Positions 48,988 to 59,682 of a stretch of DNA of 64,000 nucleotides are shown one piece after another. The DNA lies in contig NZ_CP117849.1 of the NCBI RefSeq assembly GCF_026151165.2, forward strand, positions 3,162,001 through 3,226,000, written 5' to 3'. The position numbers and the translations under genes are program-made. The DNA is from Cryobacterium sp. SO2 (GTDB lineage: Bacteria > Actinomycetota > Actinomycetes > Actinomycetales > Microbacteriaceae). The notes beneath the pieces are model-generated. The model made no database searches, was not told the origin of the DNA, and saw nothing but the letters and a program-made list of their open reading frames with translations. Position 1 is the first letter of the stretch; every line of letters starts with the position of its first letter.

Positions 48988-49106
48988 GTCGGCCTCCTGA
49001 GCGCGTCGAGTCATCGTCTTGTGCCCCCCTGATCAGGCAGCCTTTCAGGATACGGGAAAGCATTCGGGCGGCGCAAGCCTCAATTTCGGCCGGCGGAACC
49101 CCGTGC

Positions 49107-49919
49107 TCAGCGCACCCGCACGCTCAGGCAGGTGACGCAGCCCTCGAGCTTCTCGAACTCGGTGATGTCCACGGTCACGGTGCGGTAGCCGAGCCCGGTG
49201 AGCAGCGCCGTGGTGAGCGGGGCGGCGGCCGACAGCAGCAGGGTGGTCTCGTCGAGCAGCACCACGGCGGTGCCCTCGGCCTCGGGCACTGGCAGGAAAC
49301 TGTCGAACAGGGCGGGGTCGTCGACAAGGGGCAGGTAGCCGATGATGGTGCCGTCCGGCAGCGCGGTGACGGCGGTCTTGAGGTGCAGGGCGCGGGTGAC
49401 GGGAACCGGGACGACGGTGTAGCCGAGCGGTTCGACGATGGCGGCGAGTTGCCGGGCGCCGGCGGCGTTGGTGCGCAGGCTCTGGCCCACGTAGACGGTG
49501 CGGCCCACCTTGAGCACGTCGCCGCCGTCGAGGGTTCCCGGCAGCTCGAGGCTGTGCACGGTGAGGCCGAGCGCCCGCACGGCGGCCTCGGCGCCGGCCG
49601 TCTCCCCGCGCCGGCTGGGCGCACCGGGGCTGGAGAGCACGGCGGTGTCGCCGAACAGAATCACGGCGTCTTCGATGAACACCGAATCTGGCTGCCCGGG
49701 GGCCGGCTCCACCTCGGTGGTCGCCCAGCCCTCCCCCTGCAGCGCCGCGACGTAGCCGGCCCACTGCGCCCTGGCCAGGTCGAGGTCGATCGGCCGGCGT
49801 TCGATGTGGGTGATCTGCCCCGCGGCGAGGCTGTCGGCGGGCCGGCGAACCAGGGCACGTTTGCCGGCGCCCATCGGCGTCGTAGCGGCGGGGCGGCCAG
49901 AGTCACCGGAGGATGTCAT
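49107..49919 (-). CDS. Dimethylarginine dimethylaminohydrolase-like amidinohydrolase
   Basis: A 270-residue protein of the pentein superfamily, which hydrolyses methylated arginine to citrulline plus methylamine or acts on related guanidino compounds. Family markers are DSVFIEDAVILFGDTAVL with the conserved acidic pair (near residue 75), LDGGDVLKVGRTVYVGQS (near residue 127), the active-site His in ALHLKTAVTALPDG (near residue 175), and the nucleophilic Cys in LEGCVTCLSVRV at the end. The start at 49919 is supported by TAGGCT exactly six bases upstream; a GTG two codons earlier is the alternative. Confidence 0.9.
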   Translation of the reverse strand: MTSSGDSGRPAATTPMGAGKRALVRRPADSLAAGQITHIERRPIDLDLARAQWAGYVAALQGEGWATTEVEPAPGQPDSVFIEDAVILFGDTAVLSSPGAPSRRGETAGAEAAVRALGLTVHSLELPGTLDGGDVLKVGRTVYVGQSLRTNAAGARQLAAIVEPLGYTVVPVPVTRALHLKTAVTALPDGTIIGYLPLVDDPALFDSFLPVPEAEGTAVVLLDETTLLLSAAAPLTTALLTGLGYRTVTVDITEFEKLEGCVTCLSVRVR

Positions 49920-49925
49920 GCGCAC

Positions 49926-49931
49926 AGCCTA
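49926..49931 (-). promoter_or_regulatory. Leaderless -10 element of the DDAH-like gene
   Basis: TAGGCT on the minus strand, six bases before the ATG at 49919. Confidence 0.6.
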
Positions 49932-49941
49932 AAACACGGGT

Positions 49942-50000
49942 CAACTGTTGCCCGTGCGGACTTCTGCGCCCGGCGTACCGGACGCAGAAGTCCGCACCGG
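49942..50000. repeat. Palindrome family D, copy 3 (right arm truncated)
   Basis: CAACTGTTGCCCG, GGACTTCTGCG and GACGCAGAAGTCCGC are present, but the closing AACAGTT arm is missing. A short partial duplicate GACGCAGAAG follows. It joins directly onto family C repeats. Confidence 0.8.
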
Positions 50001-50033
50001 ACGCAGAAGGTGCCCCGTCAGATTCGGCGCGAG

Positions 50034-50163
50034 CGAGTTGCCGCAAAGCGCCCCTTCAGCGGTCGCGAAGGGGAGATACGCCCTACCTCGACGAGGGACG
50101 CATCCGCCACTTGCCGCAAAGTGCCCCTTCGGATGCCGCCAGAGGGCGATGTGCCGCAACTCG
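50034..50163. repeat. Two further copies of palindrome family C
   Basis: Copies at about 50034-50085 (right arm decayed) and 50107-50163, sharing GTTGCCGCAAAG and GCCCCTTC. They lie between mscS and the DDAH-like gene. Confidence 0.75.
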
Positions 50164-50176
50164 GCGCGTGCGCTGG

Positions 50177-51394
50177 TTAGCGCGGCGCGGGCAGGGACTC
50201 GGGGGCGTCGGCCCAGTCCTGCACGGTGATCGATTCGGTGAAGTGCTGGGCGCGCTCCTTGCCGCTCTCGTCGCCGGAGAACAGGCCGACGGGCTCGATG
50301 ACCTCGCGCTCGGGCTTGCGGGTACGGGACGCGCGCACGGGCTTGGCCTCGGGCTCCTGGCGCACCTCGACGCGGTTCATCGGCAGGGCGTCAGGGTTCT
50401 CGGCGTTGACCCAGTCGATGAGGTTCTCGCGCACGAGGCAGCGCAGGTCGAACAGGGTGGGGGCGTCCTGCGCGGTCACGAGCACGCGTACGCGCACGTA
50501 GCCGCCCACGGCATCCGTCACCTGCAGCACCACGGCCCGGCCGTCCCAGAGGTCGGTCTTCGCGACGATGCGGTTGAGCTCCTCGCGCATGCCGGCGGGG
50601 TTGACGCGCCAGTCCAGGTCGAACTCGATGGCGCCGAGCAGTTCGCTGTTGTGCCGGGTCCAGTTCTGGAACGGGGTGGTGGTGAAGTAGGTGGACGGCA
50701 GCACCATGCGCCGGTCGTCCCAGATGTGCACAACGATGTAGGTGAGGGTGATCTCCTCGATCTTGCCCCACTCGTTCTCGACGATGACGACGTCGTCGAC
50801 GCGCAGCGCGTTGTTGAACGCGAGCTGCATGCCGGCGAAGATATTCGCCAGGGTGGACTGGGCGGCGAGGCCGGCCACGACGCTGAGCAGGCCGGCGGAG
50901 GCGAACAGGCTCGCGCCGACGGTGGCCGCGCCGGGGATGCTCAGCAGCACGGTGCCGATGGCGCAGATGATGAGGATCACGATGCCGATGCGCCGCATCA
51001 TGCGCAGCTGCGTGCGCACCCGGCGGGCAACCCGGTTGTCGCGCACGTCGATGCGGTACCGGTTGGCGGCCATCTCTTCGGCGTAGTACAGCAGGGCGCA
51101 GAGCAACCAGGTGGCGCTGCCGATGAACAATGCCCGGAAGATGAAGCCCACCACGGTGTCCCAGTCGGCGGGCACATCGAGGTAGCCGGCCACGGCCAGC
51201 CAGAGCGCACCGATCAGCACGGTCATGCGGAAGGGAACCCGGATGAGCTGCACGAGCACCCGTGCCCAGCCCTTGCGCCTACCGACGAGGCGGAAGACGA
51301 AGGCGACGATCGCGGTGATGGCGAGGGCGAGGACGATCGCCGCGAGAGCGGCAACCGGGAAGGCGGGCAGGGACAGCCCGAGAACATCGATCAC
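50177..51394 (-). CDS. Mechanosensitive channel, MscS family
   Basis: A 405-residue small-conductance mechanosensitive channel that releases solutes on osmotic downshock. Four to five membrane helices fill residues about 10-185; the pore helix TM3 is the Gly/Ala-rich GASLFASAGLLSVVAGLAAQ near residue 162. The beta domain then follows with ANIFAGMQLAFNNALRVDDVV and WGKIEEITLTYIVVHIWDDRR, and a cytoplasmic cage. The C-terminus (last 70 residues) is charged and variable. GTG start with GGAAAGG upstream. It carries no extra sensor domain. Confidence 0.92.
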   Translation of the reverse strand: MIDVLGLSLPAFPVAALAAIVLALAITAIVAFVFRLVGRRKGWARVLVQLIRVPFRMTVLIGALWLAVAGYLDVPADWDTVVGFIFRALFIGSATWLLCALLYYAEEMAANRYRIDVRDNRVARRVRTQLRMMRRIGIVILIICAIGTVLLSIPGAATVGASLFASAGLLSVVAGLAAQSTLANIFAGMQLAFNNALRVDDVVIVENEWGKIEEITLTYIVVHIWDDRRMVLPSTYFTTTPFQNWTRHNSELLGAIEFDLDWRVNPAGMREELNRIVAKTDLWDGRAVVLQVTDAVGGYVRVRVLVTAQDAPTLFDLRCLVRENLIDWVNAENPDALPMNRVEVRQEPEAKPVRASRTRKPEREVIEPVGLFSGDESGKERAQHFTESITVQDWADAPESLPAPR

Positions 51395-51411
51395 AAGTGG
51401 CCTTTCCGTGT

Positions 51412-51456
51412 CAGGTCAATGAATGTCTGCAACGGCGGTGTCACGTGGTTGACCTG
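51412..51456. promoter_or_regulatory. Widely spaced inverted repeat upstream of mscS
   Basis: CAGGTCAA (51412-51419) and TTGACCTG (51449-51456), perfect eight-base arms 29 bases apart, lie in the mscS promoter region. TTGACC on the plus strand or its complement could also be promoter parts. Confidence 0.3.
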
Positions 51457-51496
51457 CAATCATGGCAGACCCGACTGGGAGGACCATCAGAAAAGA

Positions 51497-51541
51497 CACA
51501 CGCCGGGTGCCGCATCCGTCGATCGGATGCGACGCCCGGCG
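51497..51541 (-). terminator. Intrinsic terminator after purH
   Basis: CGCCGGG and CCCGGCG outer arms with CGCATCCG / CGGATGCG inner arms, followed on the minus strand by TGTGTCTTTT, a proper U-rich tail. It lies 15 bases past the purH stop. Confidence 0.85.
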
Positions 51542-51555
51542 TCGGAAACACTGTG

Positions 51556-53228
<1,673 letters not shown>

Positions 53229-53232
<4 letters not shown>

Positions 53233-53825
53233 ATGGGGGAATGCTCCTTGAGATCGACGTGTCCGTTGGCGATGTCGAGCACGGCCTGCACGAGCAGGCG
53301 GCGTTCGACGAGTTTGATGCGGTCGTGCAGCGAGTCCTGGGTGTCGCCGGGATGCACCGGCACCCGTTCCTGGCTCACGATCGGTCCGTCGTCGACTCCG
53401 TTGTCCACGACGATGATGCTGGCGCCGGTCTGGCTGGCCCCGGCGGCGAGCGCGTCGCGCACCCCGTGGGCGCCGGGGAACTCGGGCAGGTAGGCGGGGT
53501 GCGTGTTGATCAGGTGCGGCGACAGCGCGGAGACCACTCGCGGCGGCAGCAGGCGCATGAAGCCGCTGAGCACGGTGAGGTCGGGCTGCCACTGCTGCAC
53601 CTGCTCCAACAGCGCGTCACCCCAGGCGTCCCGGTCGGGGTACGACGAGAACGGAACCGTGAAGGTGGGGATGCCGAATTCCTCGCCGAGCGCGAGCCCA
53701 TCGGCGTCCCGGTCGGCGCCGATGGCGACGATCCGGGCGGGGAACTCGGCGTCGCCGGACGCCTCCAGAAGCGCGCGCAGGTTCGAGCCTCCGCCGGAGA
53801 TCAATACGACCAGTGACAGCACCAT
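53229..53825 (-). CDS. purN: Phosphoribosylglycinamide formyltransferase 1
   Basis: Transfers the formyl group of 10-formyl-THF to GAR in purine synthesis. The 198-residue protein has the 5'-phosphate loop VLISGGGSNLRALLEA at residue 7, the catalytic Asn-x-His in LINTHPAYLPEFPGAHGVRDAL near residue 105, and the Asp of VDNGVDDGPIVSQERVPV near residue 140. Coupled to purH by an ATGA overlap and six bases downstream of perM. Confidence 0.97.
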
Positions 53826-53831
53826 CCGAGC

Positions 53832-55091
53832 CTACCGTTTCGTTGAGACTTCCTCGGCGCGCTTATCCGTGCTCCGGGCCCGACGGCCACCGACGAGCAT
53901 ACCGAGTGCGGCGGCGATGCCCACCTCCACGAACGTGAGCACCCCGACGAGCAGCGGGTTCGGGCCGACGTCGGCGAGGCGCCCCGGTCCCATCGCTCCG
54001 GCCGACCACCAGGCGAGCAGGCCGAGCAGGATGCCGGCGACGACGCCGGTGAGCGCCCCGGTCACGAGCATCGGGACCGGCCCGTGCGGCGCGTTGGCGC
54101 GTTTGTCCAGGCCCTGGCGCACGAGCACAGCCACCACGAAGCCGATCAGCACGGGCACGAGCAGGCCGAGGAAGCCGAACTCGAGGGTGCCGTGCGGCAG
54201 CGCGCCGAACAGCGGCAGTCCGGGCACCGCAGCGAGGGAGGTGCCGAGCGGGCTGACGCTGCTGCCGGTGCCGAGCGCGATGCCGGGGCCGACGAACCAG
54301 CTGGCCGCCCAGACGACGAGGTTGGGGATGAAGGCGAGCTGGCCGATGGTGAGGCTGATGCCGCCCATCACGTCGGCCTGCAGGGTCTCGTAGAGTCCGA
54401 TCACGGTGGCGAAGTTGGCCAGCACCGACACGAACACGGCCAGACCGGAGACCACCATGATGCCGGCGACCGTGGCAGCGCCGGCGCGCAGCGCGGCGAC
54501 GAGCTGGCTGCGCACCTCGGCGGGGATCCGGCCCAGCAGGTCGGCGAGCGGGCGGGCGGCCCAGCCGGGAAGCACGGTGCCGGCCGCGCGGGGCGACCCG
54601 GATGCGCCGATCAGCACGCCGAGGGCGAAGACCAGGGTGGGCAGCAGAACCCCTTGCACGGGCGCGGGGGTGACGACGACGGTTCCGGCGGAGTAGGTGA
54701 GCAGCGCCGCGAGCAGTCCGTAGCTGAGGATGGCCACGCCGGCCGCGGTGAGACGGTAGTCGGTGGTTGCGGCACGGCGGCCGGTGCGCACGCCGAGCAG
54801 CACCGCGAGCACGGCGAAGCCGAGCAGCGCGATGGTGAGGCTGAACGGGGCCTCGGCGCCGGCCAGGCCCAGCGAGGTGGTCACGTCGACGGGCAGTTGC
54901 ACGGCCAGGTCCACGCCGTTGCCGAGCAGCCAGACGTCCACGGCGGCCCGCCAGAACACGAACCAGTCGATTCCCAGGCCGTAGTGGGTGCCCCAGAGGA
55001 TGGTGAGCGGCACGAGGGCGATGCCCACGCCGATGGCGACGACAATGAGCGCCTCGAGCGCGGCGAGCAGGGCAGTCGTTATACGGTTCAT
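53832..55091 (-). CDS. perM: PerM/DUF6350 family integral membrane protein
   Basis: A 419-residue membrane protein with about eleven predicted helices and the DUF6350 pattern (LLAALEALIVVAIGVGIALVP at the N-terminus, LGRIPAEVRSQLVAALRAG near residue 186, NLVVWAASWFVGPGIALG near residue 255). Mycobacterial PerM (Rv0955) stabilises the divisome protein FtsB and is needed for division under stress. As there, it lies directly before purN and purH. It has no ribosome site of note; TAAGCT 11 bases before the ATG suggests a near-leaderless transcript. Confidence 0.85.
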   Translation of the reverse strand: MNRITTALLAALEALIVVAIGVGIALVPLTILWGTHYGLGIDWFVFWRAAVDVWLLGNGVDLAVQLPVDVTTSLGLAGAEAPFSLTIALLGFAVLAVLLGVRTGRRAATTDYRLTAAGVAILSYGLLAALLTYSAGTVVVTPAPVQGVLLPTLVFALGVLIGASGSPRAAGTVLPGWAARPLADLLGRIPAEVRSQLVAALRAGAATVAGIMVVSGLAVFVSVLANFATVIGLYETLQADVMGGISLTIGQLAFIPNLVVWAASWFVGPGIALGTGSSVSPLGTSLAAVPGLPLFGALPHGTLEFGFLGLLVPVLIGFVVAVLVRQGLDKRANAPHGPVPMLVTGALTGVVAGILLGLLAWWSAGAMGPGRLADVGPNPLLVGVLTFVEVGIAAALGMLVGGRRARSTDKRAEEVSTKR

Positions 55092-55207
55092 ATTCGAGAG
55101 GGAGCTTATCGTTGCCGGGCTGCGCGGCAGCCGTACCCCGCCGGGGAGCGGCGGAATCCGCCGGGCAATCCGCAGCGGACAGCGCGCCGGTCCCGGCGAG
55201 GTTCCGG

Positions 55208-56767
55208 TCAGATTCCGCCGTCCACCGACCGCGGCACCGGCAGGTCGTCGTCCGGCACGAGCACCGCGGTGTCCCGGTTGAGCGATTCACCGCGGAAGAA
55301 CGGCCGGGAGCCGGCGAAGAACGACCAGACGATCATCAGCACGACGCCGGCCAGCAGCGACCCGACCCCCACCACGAAGACACCGCCGATGCCGAAGAGC
55401 ACCGTGTAGCCGTAGTCCGGGTCGAGCATGTCGATCACGGAGAACACGAATGCCGCGGTGAGCAGCAGCGACCCGATCAACGGGAAGACGAAACGCATCC
55501 AGGCGTTGCGCCAACTGGTGAACAGGTCGCGTCGGAAGTACCAGACGCAGGCGTACCCCGTGATGGCGTAGTAGAAGGCGATGGCCAGACCGAGCGAGAG
55601 GATGGTGTCGTTGAGGATATTCGAGCTCACCAGGGTCATGCCCACGTAGAAGCCCACCGCCACGACACCCATGATGAACGTCGAGAACGACGGGGTCTGG
55701 AACCGCGGGTGCACCCGCGCGAACCGGCGCGGCAGCGCCTTGTACACGGCCATGGCCAGGGTGCCGCGGGCTGTGGGCAGGATGGTGGTCTGGGTGGACG
55801 AGATCGCCGAGATCATCACCGCGGCCACCAGCAGCCACGCCCAGGGCCCGAACACGGCGTCTTTCAGGGCGAAGAACACGTCATCGGCGTTGCCCTCGTT
55901 GCCCAGGCCCAGCCCCGTGCTGCCCAGCCCGGCGTAAGCCATTGCCGCTACGGCGACGCCCACATAGGTGACCAGCAGGATGAGGGTGGTGAGCACGGCG
56001 GCCTGCCCCGGGATGCGTTTGGGGTCGCGGGTCTCCTCGTTGAGGGACAGGCAGGTGTCCCAGCCCCAGTAGATGAACAGCGCCAGCAGCACCCCCTCCA
56101 CCAGCCCGGGGAAGGAGGTGAGCGCGAACGGGTTGAACCAGTCGGCCTGAGGCACCGTGGAACCGGCCGGGGCGCTGCCGTCGAACACCGACCAGAGCGT
56201 GAACACCGTGAACAGGATCAGCGCCAGGTACTGGAAACCCAGCAGCACGTTCTGCAGCCGCTCGCCGATTTCCAGCCCGCGATAGCTCACCCACACCATC
56301 AGGGCGATGAACACCACCCCGGTGAGGGTCACGACGAGCTCGTTCTCGGCCAGGTCGGGCGCCACCAGCAACCAGAAGTAGATCCCGGCGATCTGGGCCA
56401 GGTTGCCGAGTACGACGATGCCGGCCACGGCCACGCCCCAGCCGCCCATCCAGCCCACCCAGGGGCCGAACGCCTTGGTCGCCCAGGTGAACGTCGTGCC
56501 GCAGTCGGGGATGTCCCGGTTCAGCTCCCGGTAGGCGAACGCCACCAGCAGCATGGGGATGAACGCGATCACGAACACGACCGGCGCCTGCGCGCCCACG
56601 GCGAGCACCACGAAGCCGAGCGTCGCGGCCAGGGAGTACACCGGTGCGGTGGAGGCCAGCCCGATGACAGTGGAGCCGAACAGGCCCAGGGTGCCGGTGG
56701 CGAGGCCCTTGCCCTCCGACGGGGATGGCTCCGGCCGCACCGGAACCGTGGCGTCGTTGCGAGACAT
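55208..56767 (-). CDS. APC-family amino acid/amine permease
   Basis: A 519-residue permease with twelve predicted helices. Helix 1 contains GTLGLFGSTVIGLASTAPVYSLA (two blocks near residue 26) and helix 3 FTWATKAFGPWVGWMGGWGV, typical of the basic amino acid/polyamine and choline-type APC members. ISSTQTTILPTARGTLAMA near residue 318 is also characteristic. The substrate is not determinable. GGAGGAG lies four bases before the ATG. It stands alone between perM and the suc operon terminator. Confidence 0.88.
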   Translation of the reverse strand: MSRNDATVPVRPEPSPSEGKGLATGTLGLFGSTVIGLASTAPVYSLAATLGFVVLAVGAQAPVVFVIAFIPMLLVAFAYRELNRDIPDCGTTFTWATKAFGPWVGWMGGWGVAVAGIVVLGNLAQIAGIYFWLLVAPDLAENELVVTLTGVVFIALMVWVSYRGLEIGERLQNVLLGFQYLALILFTVFTLWSVFDGSAPAGSTVPQADWFNPFALTSFPGLVEGVLLALFIYWGWDTCLSLNEETRDPKRIPGQAAVLTTLILLVTYVGVAVAAMAYAGLGSTGLGLGNEGNADDVFFALKDAVFGPWAWLLVAAVMISAISSTQTTILPTARGTLAMAVYKALPRRFARVHPRFQTPSFSTFIMGVVAVGFYVGMTLVSSNILNDTILSLGLAIAFYYAITGYACVWYFRRDLFTSWRNAWMRFVFPLIGSLLLTAAFVFSVIDMLDPDYGYTVLFGIGGVFVVGVGSLLAGVVLMIVWSFFAGSRPFFRGESLNRDTAVLVPDDDLPVPRSVDGGI

Positions 56768-56875
56768 GCTCCTCCGATCGGGCGTCGACGTCCTGGCCCG
56801 ACGGTGCCCGGCCGACCGGGGCCGGCCGGGCGCATCCGTCGATTGCGGGCATGATACTCGCCGCCCCGGGCACGA

Positions 56876-56904
56876 GAAAGGGCCCGCCGGTCGGCGGGCC
56901 CTTC
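56876..56904 (-). terminator. Terminator of the sucCD operon
   Basis: GAAAGGGCCCGCCG and CGGCGGGCCCTTC arms form a near-perfect stem 15 bases past the sucD stop, with an A-rich flank that reads as U-rich on the minus strand. Confidence 0.85.
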
Positions 56905-56918
56905 ATCGGATGGTGCGG

Positions 56919-57806
56919 TTACAGCGCGGCGAGCACCTCGCGCAGCAGGGTCGCGGTCTCGCTCGGCGTCTTGCCGACCTTGACCCCGGCGGCCTCGAGG
57001 GCCTCCTTCTTGCCCTGCGCGGTTCCGGCGCCGTCGGAGACGATGGCGCCGGCGTGGCCCATGGTCTTGCCTTCGGGGGCGGTGAACCCGGCCACGTAGC
57101 CCACGACGGGCTTGGTGACGTGTTCCTTGATGTACGCGGCAGCCTTCTCTTCGGCGTCGCCGCCGATCTCGCCGATCATCACGATCGCGAGGGTCTCCGG
57201 GTCGGCCTCGAACGCGGCGAGCGCGTCGATGTGGGTGGTGCCGATGATGGGGTCGCCGCCGATGCCGATGGCGGTGGAGAAGCCCAGGTCACGCAGCTCG
57301 TACATCATCTGGTAGGTCAGGGTGCCCGACTTGGAGACCAGGCCGACCGGGCCCTTGCCGGTGATGTTCGCCGGCGTGATGCCCACGAGCGCCTCACCGG
57401 GGGTGATGATGCCGGGGCAGTTCGGCCCGATGATGCGGGTCTTGTTGCCCTTCTCCTGGGCGTAGGCCCAGAACTCGGCGGAGTCCTGCACGGGCACGCC
57501 CTCGGTGATGATCACGAGCAGGCCGATTTCGGCGTCGATCGCTTCGATGACGGCGTCCTTGGTGAACGCCGGCGGCACGAACGCGATGGAGACATCCGCG
57601 CCGGTCTTCGCCATCGCCTCGGCGACCGTGCCGAAGACGGGCAGTTCGACGTCACCGTGGGTGACGGTGGTGCCGGCCTTGCGGGCGTTGACGCCGCCGA
57701 CGATCTGGGTGCCGGCCTTGAGCATCAGGGCGGTGTGCTTGGTGCCCTCGCCGCCGGTGATGCCCTGAACGATGACCTTGGAGTCCTTGTTGAGGAAGAT
57801 AGACAT
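56919..57806 (-). CDS. sucD: Succinyl-CoA synthetase alpha subunit
   Basis: Catalytic, CoA-binding and phospho-His subunit of succinyl-CoA synthetase, which converts succinyl-CoA to succinate with nucleotide triphosphate formation. The 295-residue protein has the CoA-binding Rossmann start KVIVQGITGGEGTKHTALML, the RIIGPNCPGIITPGEA stretch near residue 125, and the phosphorylated His in GKTMGHAGAIVSDGAGTA near residue 250. It follows sucC by 14 bases. Confidence 0.97.
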   Translation of the reverse strand: MSIFLNKDSKVIVQGITGGEGTKHTALMLKAGTQIVGGVNARKAGTTVTHGDVELPVFGTVAEAMAKTGADVSIAFVPPAFTKDAVIEAIDAEIGLLVIITEGVPVQDSAEFWAYAQEKGNKTRIIGPNCPGIITPGEALVGITPANITGKGPVGLVSKSGTLTYQMMYELRDLGFSTAIGIGGDPIIGTTHIDALAAFEADPETLAIVMIGEIGGDAEEKAAAYIKEHVTKPVVGYVAGFTAPEGKTMGHAGAIVSDGAGTAQGKKEALEAAGVKVGKTPSETATLLREVLAAL

Positions 57807-57820
57807 TCTCTTGGGTTCCC

Positions 57821-58990
57821 TTACTTCGCGGCGTAGGCGAGTTCGGCGGCCTTGGCGGCGCCCTCGTCCATGGTGGCGGCCAGCGTGACCAGCGGGTGGT
57901 TGGCCTCGTTGAGGATGCGGCGGCCTTCCTCGACGTTGTTGCCGTCGAGGCGCACGACCAGCGGCTTGTTGGCGGCGTCGCCGAGGGTGGCGAGCGCGCC
58001 GACGATGCCGTGGGCGACGGCGTCGCAGGCGGTGATACCGCCGAAGACGTTGACGAAGACGCTCTTCACCTGCGGGTCGCCGAGGATCACGTCGAGGCCG
58101 GCGGCCATGACGGCAGCGGATGCTCCGCCGCCGATGTCGAGGAAGTTGGCCGGCTTGACGCCGCCGAAGTCCTCGCCGGCGTAGGCGACCACGTCGAGGG
58201 TCGACATGACGAGCCCGGCACCGTTGCCGATGATGCCGACCTCACCGTCGAGCTTCACGTAGTTCAGGTCGTTCTGCTTGGCCTTGGCCTCGAGCGGGTC
58301 CGCGGCGGCCTTGTCTTCGAGCTCGGCGTGGCCCGGGTGGCGGAAGCCGGCGTTCTCGTCGATGGTGACCTTGCCGTCGAGGGCGATGATGTCGCCCTCG
58401 TCAGTGAGGACCAGCGGGTTGACCTCCACGAGGGTGGCGTCCTCGCCCGTGAAGACGTTGTACAGCTGCACGAACACCGGGGCGACCTTGTCGACCAGCT
58501 CGGCGGGGAACTTGGCCTGAACGGCGATCTCCTTGGCCGTGGCCAGGTCGATGCCGGCGTTCGGGTCGATCGCCACGTAAGCGAGCGCGTCGGGCTTCTC
58601 CACCGCGAGAACCTCGATCTCCACGCCGCCCTCGTAGCTGGCGAGTGAGAGGTAGGAGCGGTTGGACCGGTCCAGCAGCACCGAGAAGTAGAACTCCTGC
58701 TTGATGCGGGCTCCCCCGGCGACCATCACCCGGTGCACGGTGTGCCCCTTGATGTCCAGGCCCAGGATGGCGCGCCCGGCGGCTTCGGCCTCATCCGGGG
58801 TCTTGGCGACCTTGACGCCGCCGGCCTTGCCGCGGCCGCCGACCTTGACCTGCGCCTTGACGACGACGACACCGCCGAGCTTCTCGGCCGCGGCGCGCAC
58901 CTCCTCGGGAGTGTCTGCGACGATGCCCGGCAGAACCGGGACTCCATACTGCTCAAACAGGTCTCTGGCCTGGTATTCGTAAAGATCCAC
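57821..58990 (-). CDS. sucC: Succinyl-CoA synthetase beta subunit (ADP-forming)
   Basis: ATP-grasp subunit that determines nucleotide specificity. The 389-residue protein begins with the family N-terminus DLYEYQARDLFEQYGVPVLPG, then VVKAQVKVGGRGKAGGVKVAK, EVNPLVLTDEGDIIALDGKV near residue 205 and FVNVFGGITACDAVAHGIVGAL near residue 315. The GTG start at 58990 coincides with this conserved N-terminus, with GAAGAGCAGC just before. A motif shared with icd lies upstream. Confidence 0.97.
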   Translation of the reverse strand: MDLYEYQARDLFEQYGVPVLPGIVADTPEEVRAAAEKLGGVVVVKAQVKVGGRGKAGGVKVAKTPDEAEAAGRAILGLDIKGHTVHRVMVAGGARIKQEFYFSVLLDRSNRSYLSLASYEGGVEIEVLAVEKPDALAYVAIDPNAGIDLATAKEIAVQAKFPAELVDKVAPVFVQLYNVFTGEDATLVEVNPLVLTDEGDIIALDGKVTIDENAGFRHPGHAELEDKAAADPLEAKAKQNDLNYVKLDGEVGIIGNGAGLVMSTLDVVAYAGEDFGGVKPANFLDIGGGASAAVMAAGLDVILGDPQVKSVFVNVFGGITACDAVAHGIVGALATLGDAANKPLVVRLDGNNVEEGRRILNEANHPLVTLAATMDEGAAKAAELAYAAK

Positions 58991-59064
58991 GCTGCTCTTC
59001 CAATCCGCGTCATAGCGTTCCGTGCATGGGGTGTGGGTGGTCGGCCTCCCCGGCGCGAAACTAG

Positions 59065-59079
59065 CTCGACGTCGAGAGA
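59065..59079. promoter_or_regulatory. Operator-like motif upstream of sucC shared with icd
   Basis: CTCGACGTCGAGAGA, matching 14 of 15 positions of the icd palindrome. It lies 75 bases from the sucC start, between a TAGTTT -10-like hexamer (59063-59058) and GTCAGT (59086-59081) on the minus strand. Confidence 0.6.
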
Positions 59080-59124
59080 TACTGACCCTGTCAAACTCTA
59101 CCTTCTCAGATCGGCGGCCGAGCT

Positions 59125-59151
59125 CGCTGGTCGAGCCTGTCGAGACCCGCC
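59125..59151. repeat. Single family F core upstream of sucC
   Basis: GCTGGTCGAGCCTGTCGAGA matches the GGTCGAGCTTGTCGAGACC half of the tandem repeat at 59683-59990. Confidence 0.6.
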
Positions 59152-59235
59152 TACCGAACGCCATTTCGGGAGAACGCACGGTGTGCGCGAGGAACGAGCG
59201 TGTTTTCTTCCGAAACGAGCGGATGCCGATGCCCG

Positions 59236-59241
59236 TATTCT
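59236..59241 (+). promoter_or_regulatory. Leaderless -10 element of the DUF3054 gene
   Basis: TATTCT, six bases before the ATG at 59248. Confidence 0.55.
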
Positions 59242-59247
59242 GGAGAC

Positions 59248-59661
59248 ATGCCGTATCGCAATTCCAGCCCCGCCCTCATTTCGCTCGCGGCCGGCCTGGA
59301 TGCGGCCCTGCTACTGCTGTTCGTGGTGATCGGGCGGGCCAGCCACGGTGAGGGTCTCTGGGGTGTGCTGGGCACCTGGTGGCCGTTCTTGGGCGGCTTG
59401 CTCGTTGGCTGGCTTGTGCTGCGGGCCTGGCGGACGCCCCTGCAGATCGTGTGGACCGGACTGGGCGTCTGGCTGATCACCGTCGTGGTGGGCATGCTGC
59501 TGCGGGTGGCCAGCGGCCAGGGCGTGCAGCTCAGCTTCGTCATCGTCACCGTCCTGGTGATCGGCGTGTTCCTGCTCGGCTGGCGCGCGATCGCCCTCCT
59601 CACGCGCCGCCTGCGCGGTCGCACGGCAGGCACGGATGCGGTTCGGGGCGGCAGCCTATAA
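59248..59661 (+). CDS. DUF3054 family membrane protein
   Basis: A 137-residue membrane protein with four predicted helices (about residues 8-28, 38-58, 62-85 and 92-112). The family hallmark is FVVIGRASHGEG in the first loop and WWPFLGGLLVGWLVLRAWRTP near residue 44, including the conserved Gly-Arg-x-x-His. Function unknown. The ATG at 59248 fits the family N-terminus and the leaderless -10; the upstream extension does not. Convergent with the acidic protein gene across the family F repeat. Confidence 0.85.
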   Translation: MPYRNSSPALISLAAGLDAALLLLFVVIGRASHGEGLWGVLGTWWPFLGGLLVGWLVLRAWRTPLQIVWTGLGVWLITVVVGMLLRVASGQGVQLSFVIVTVLVIGVFLLGWRAIALLTRRLRGRTAGTDAVRGGSL

Positions 59662-59682
59662 CCCCGAACGGTGACCAACCCG

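Noticed and set aside
48691..49106. Pseudogene of a secreted protein after the 30-residue ORF
   Set aside because: Frames downstream of the TAG show no plausible mature protein, so a frameshifted secreted gene is possible but unsupported.
53826..55207. A second ZTP riboswitch before the purine operon
   Set aside because: Neither the perM leader nor the purN junction contains ACTGGCG, GGGGAGC or CGCCTGGGC in order.
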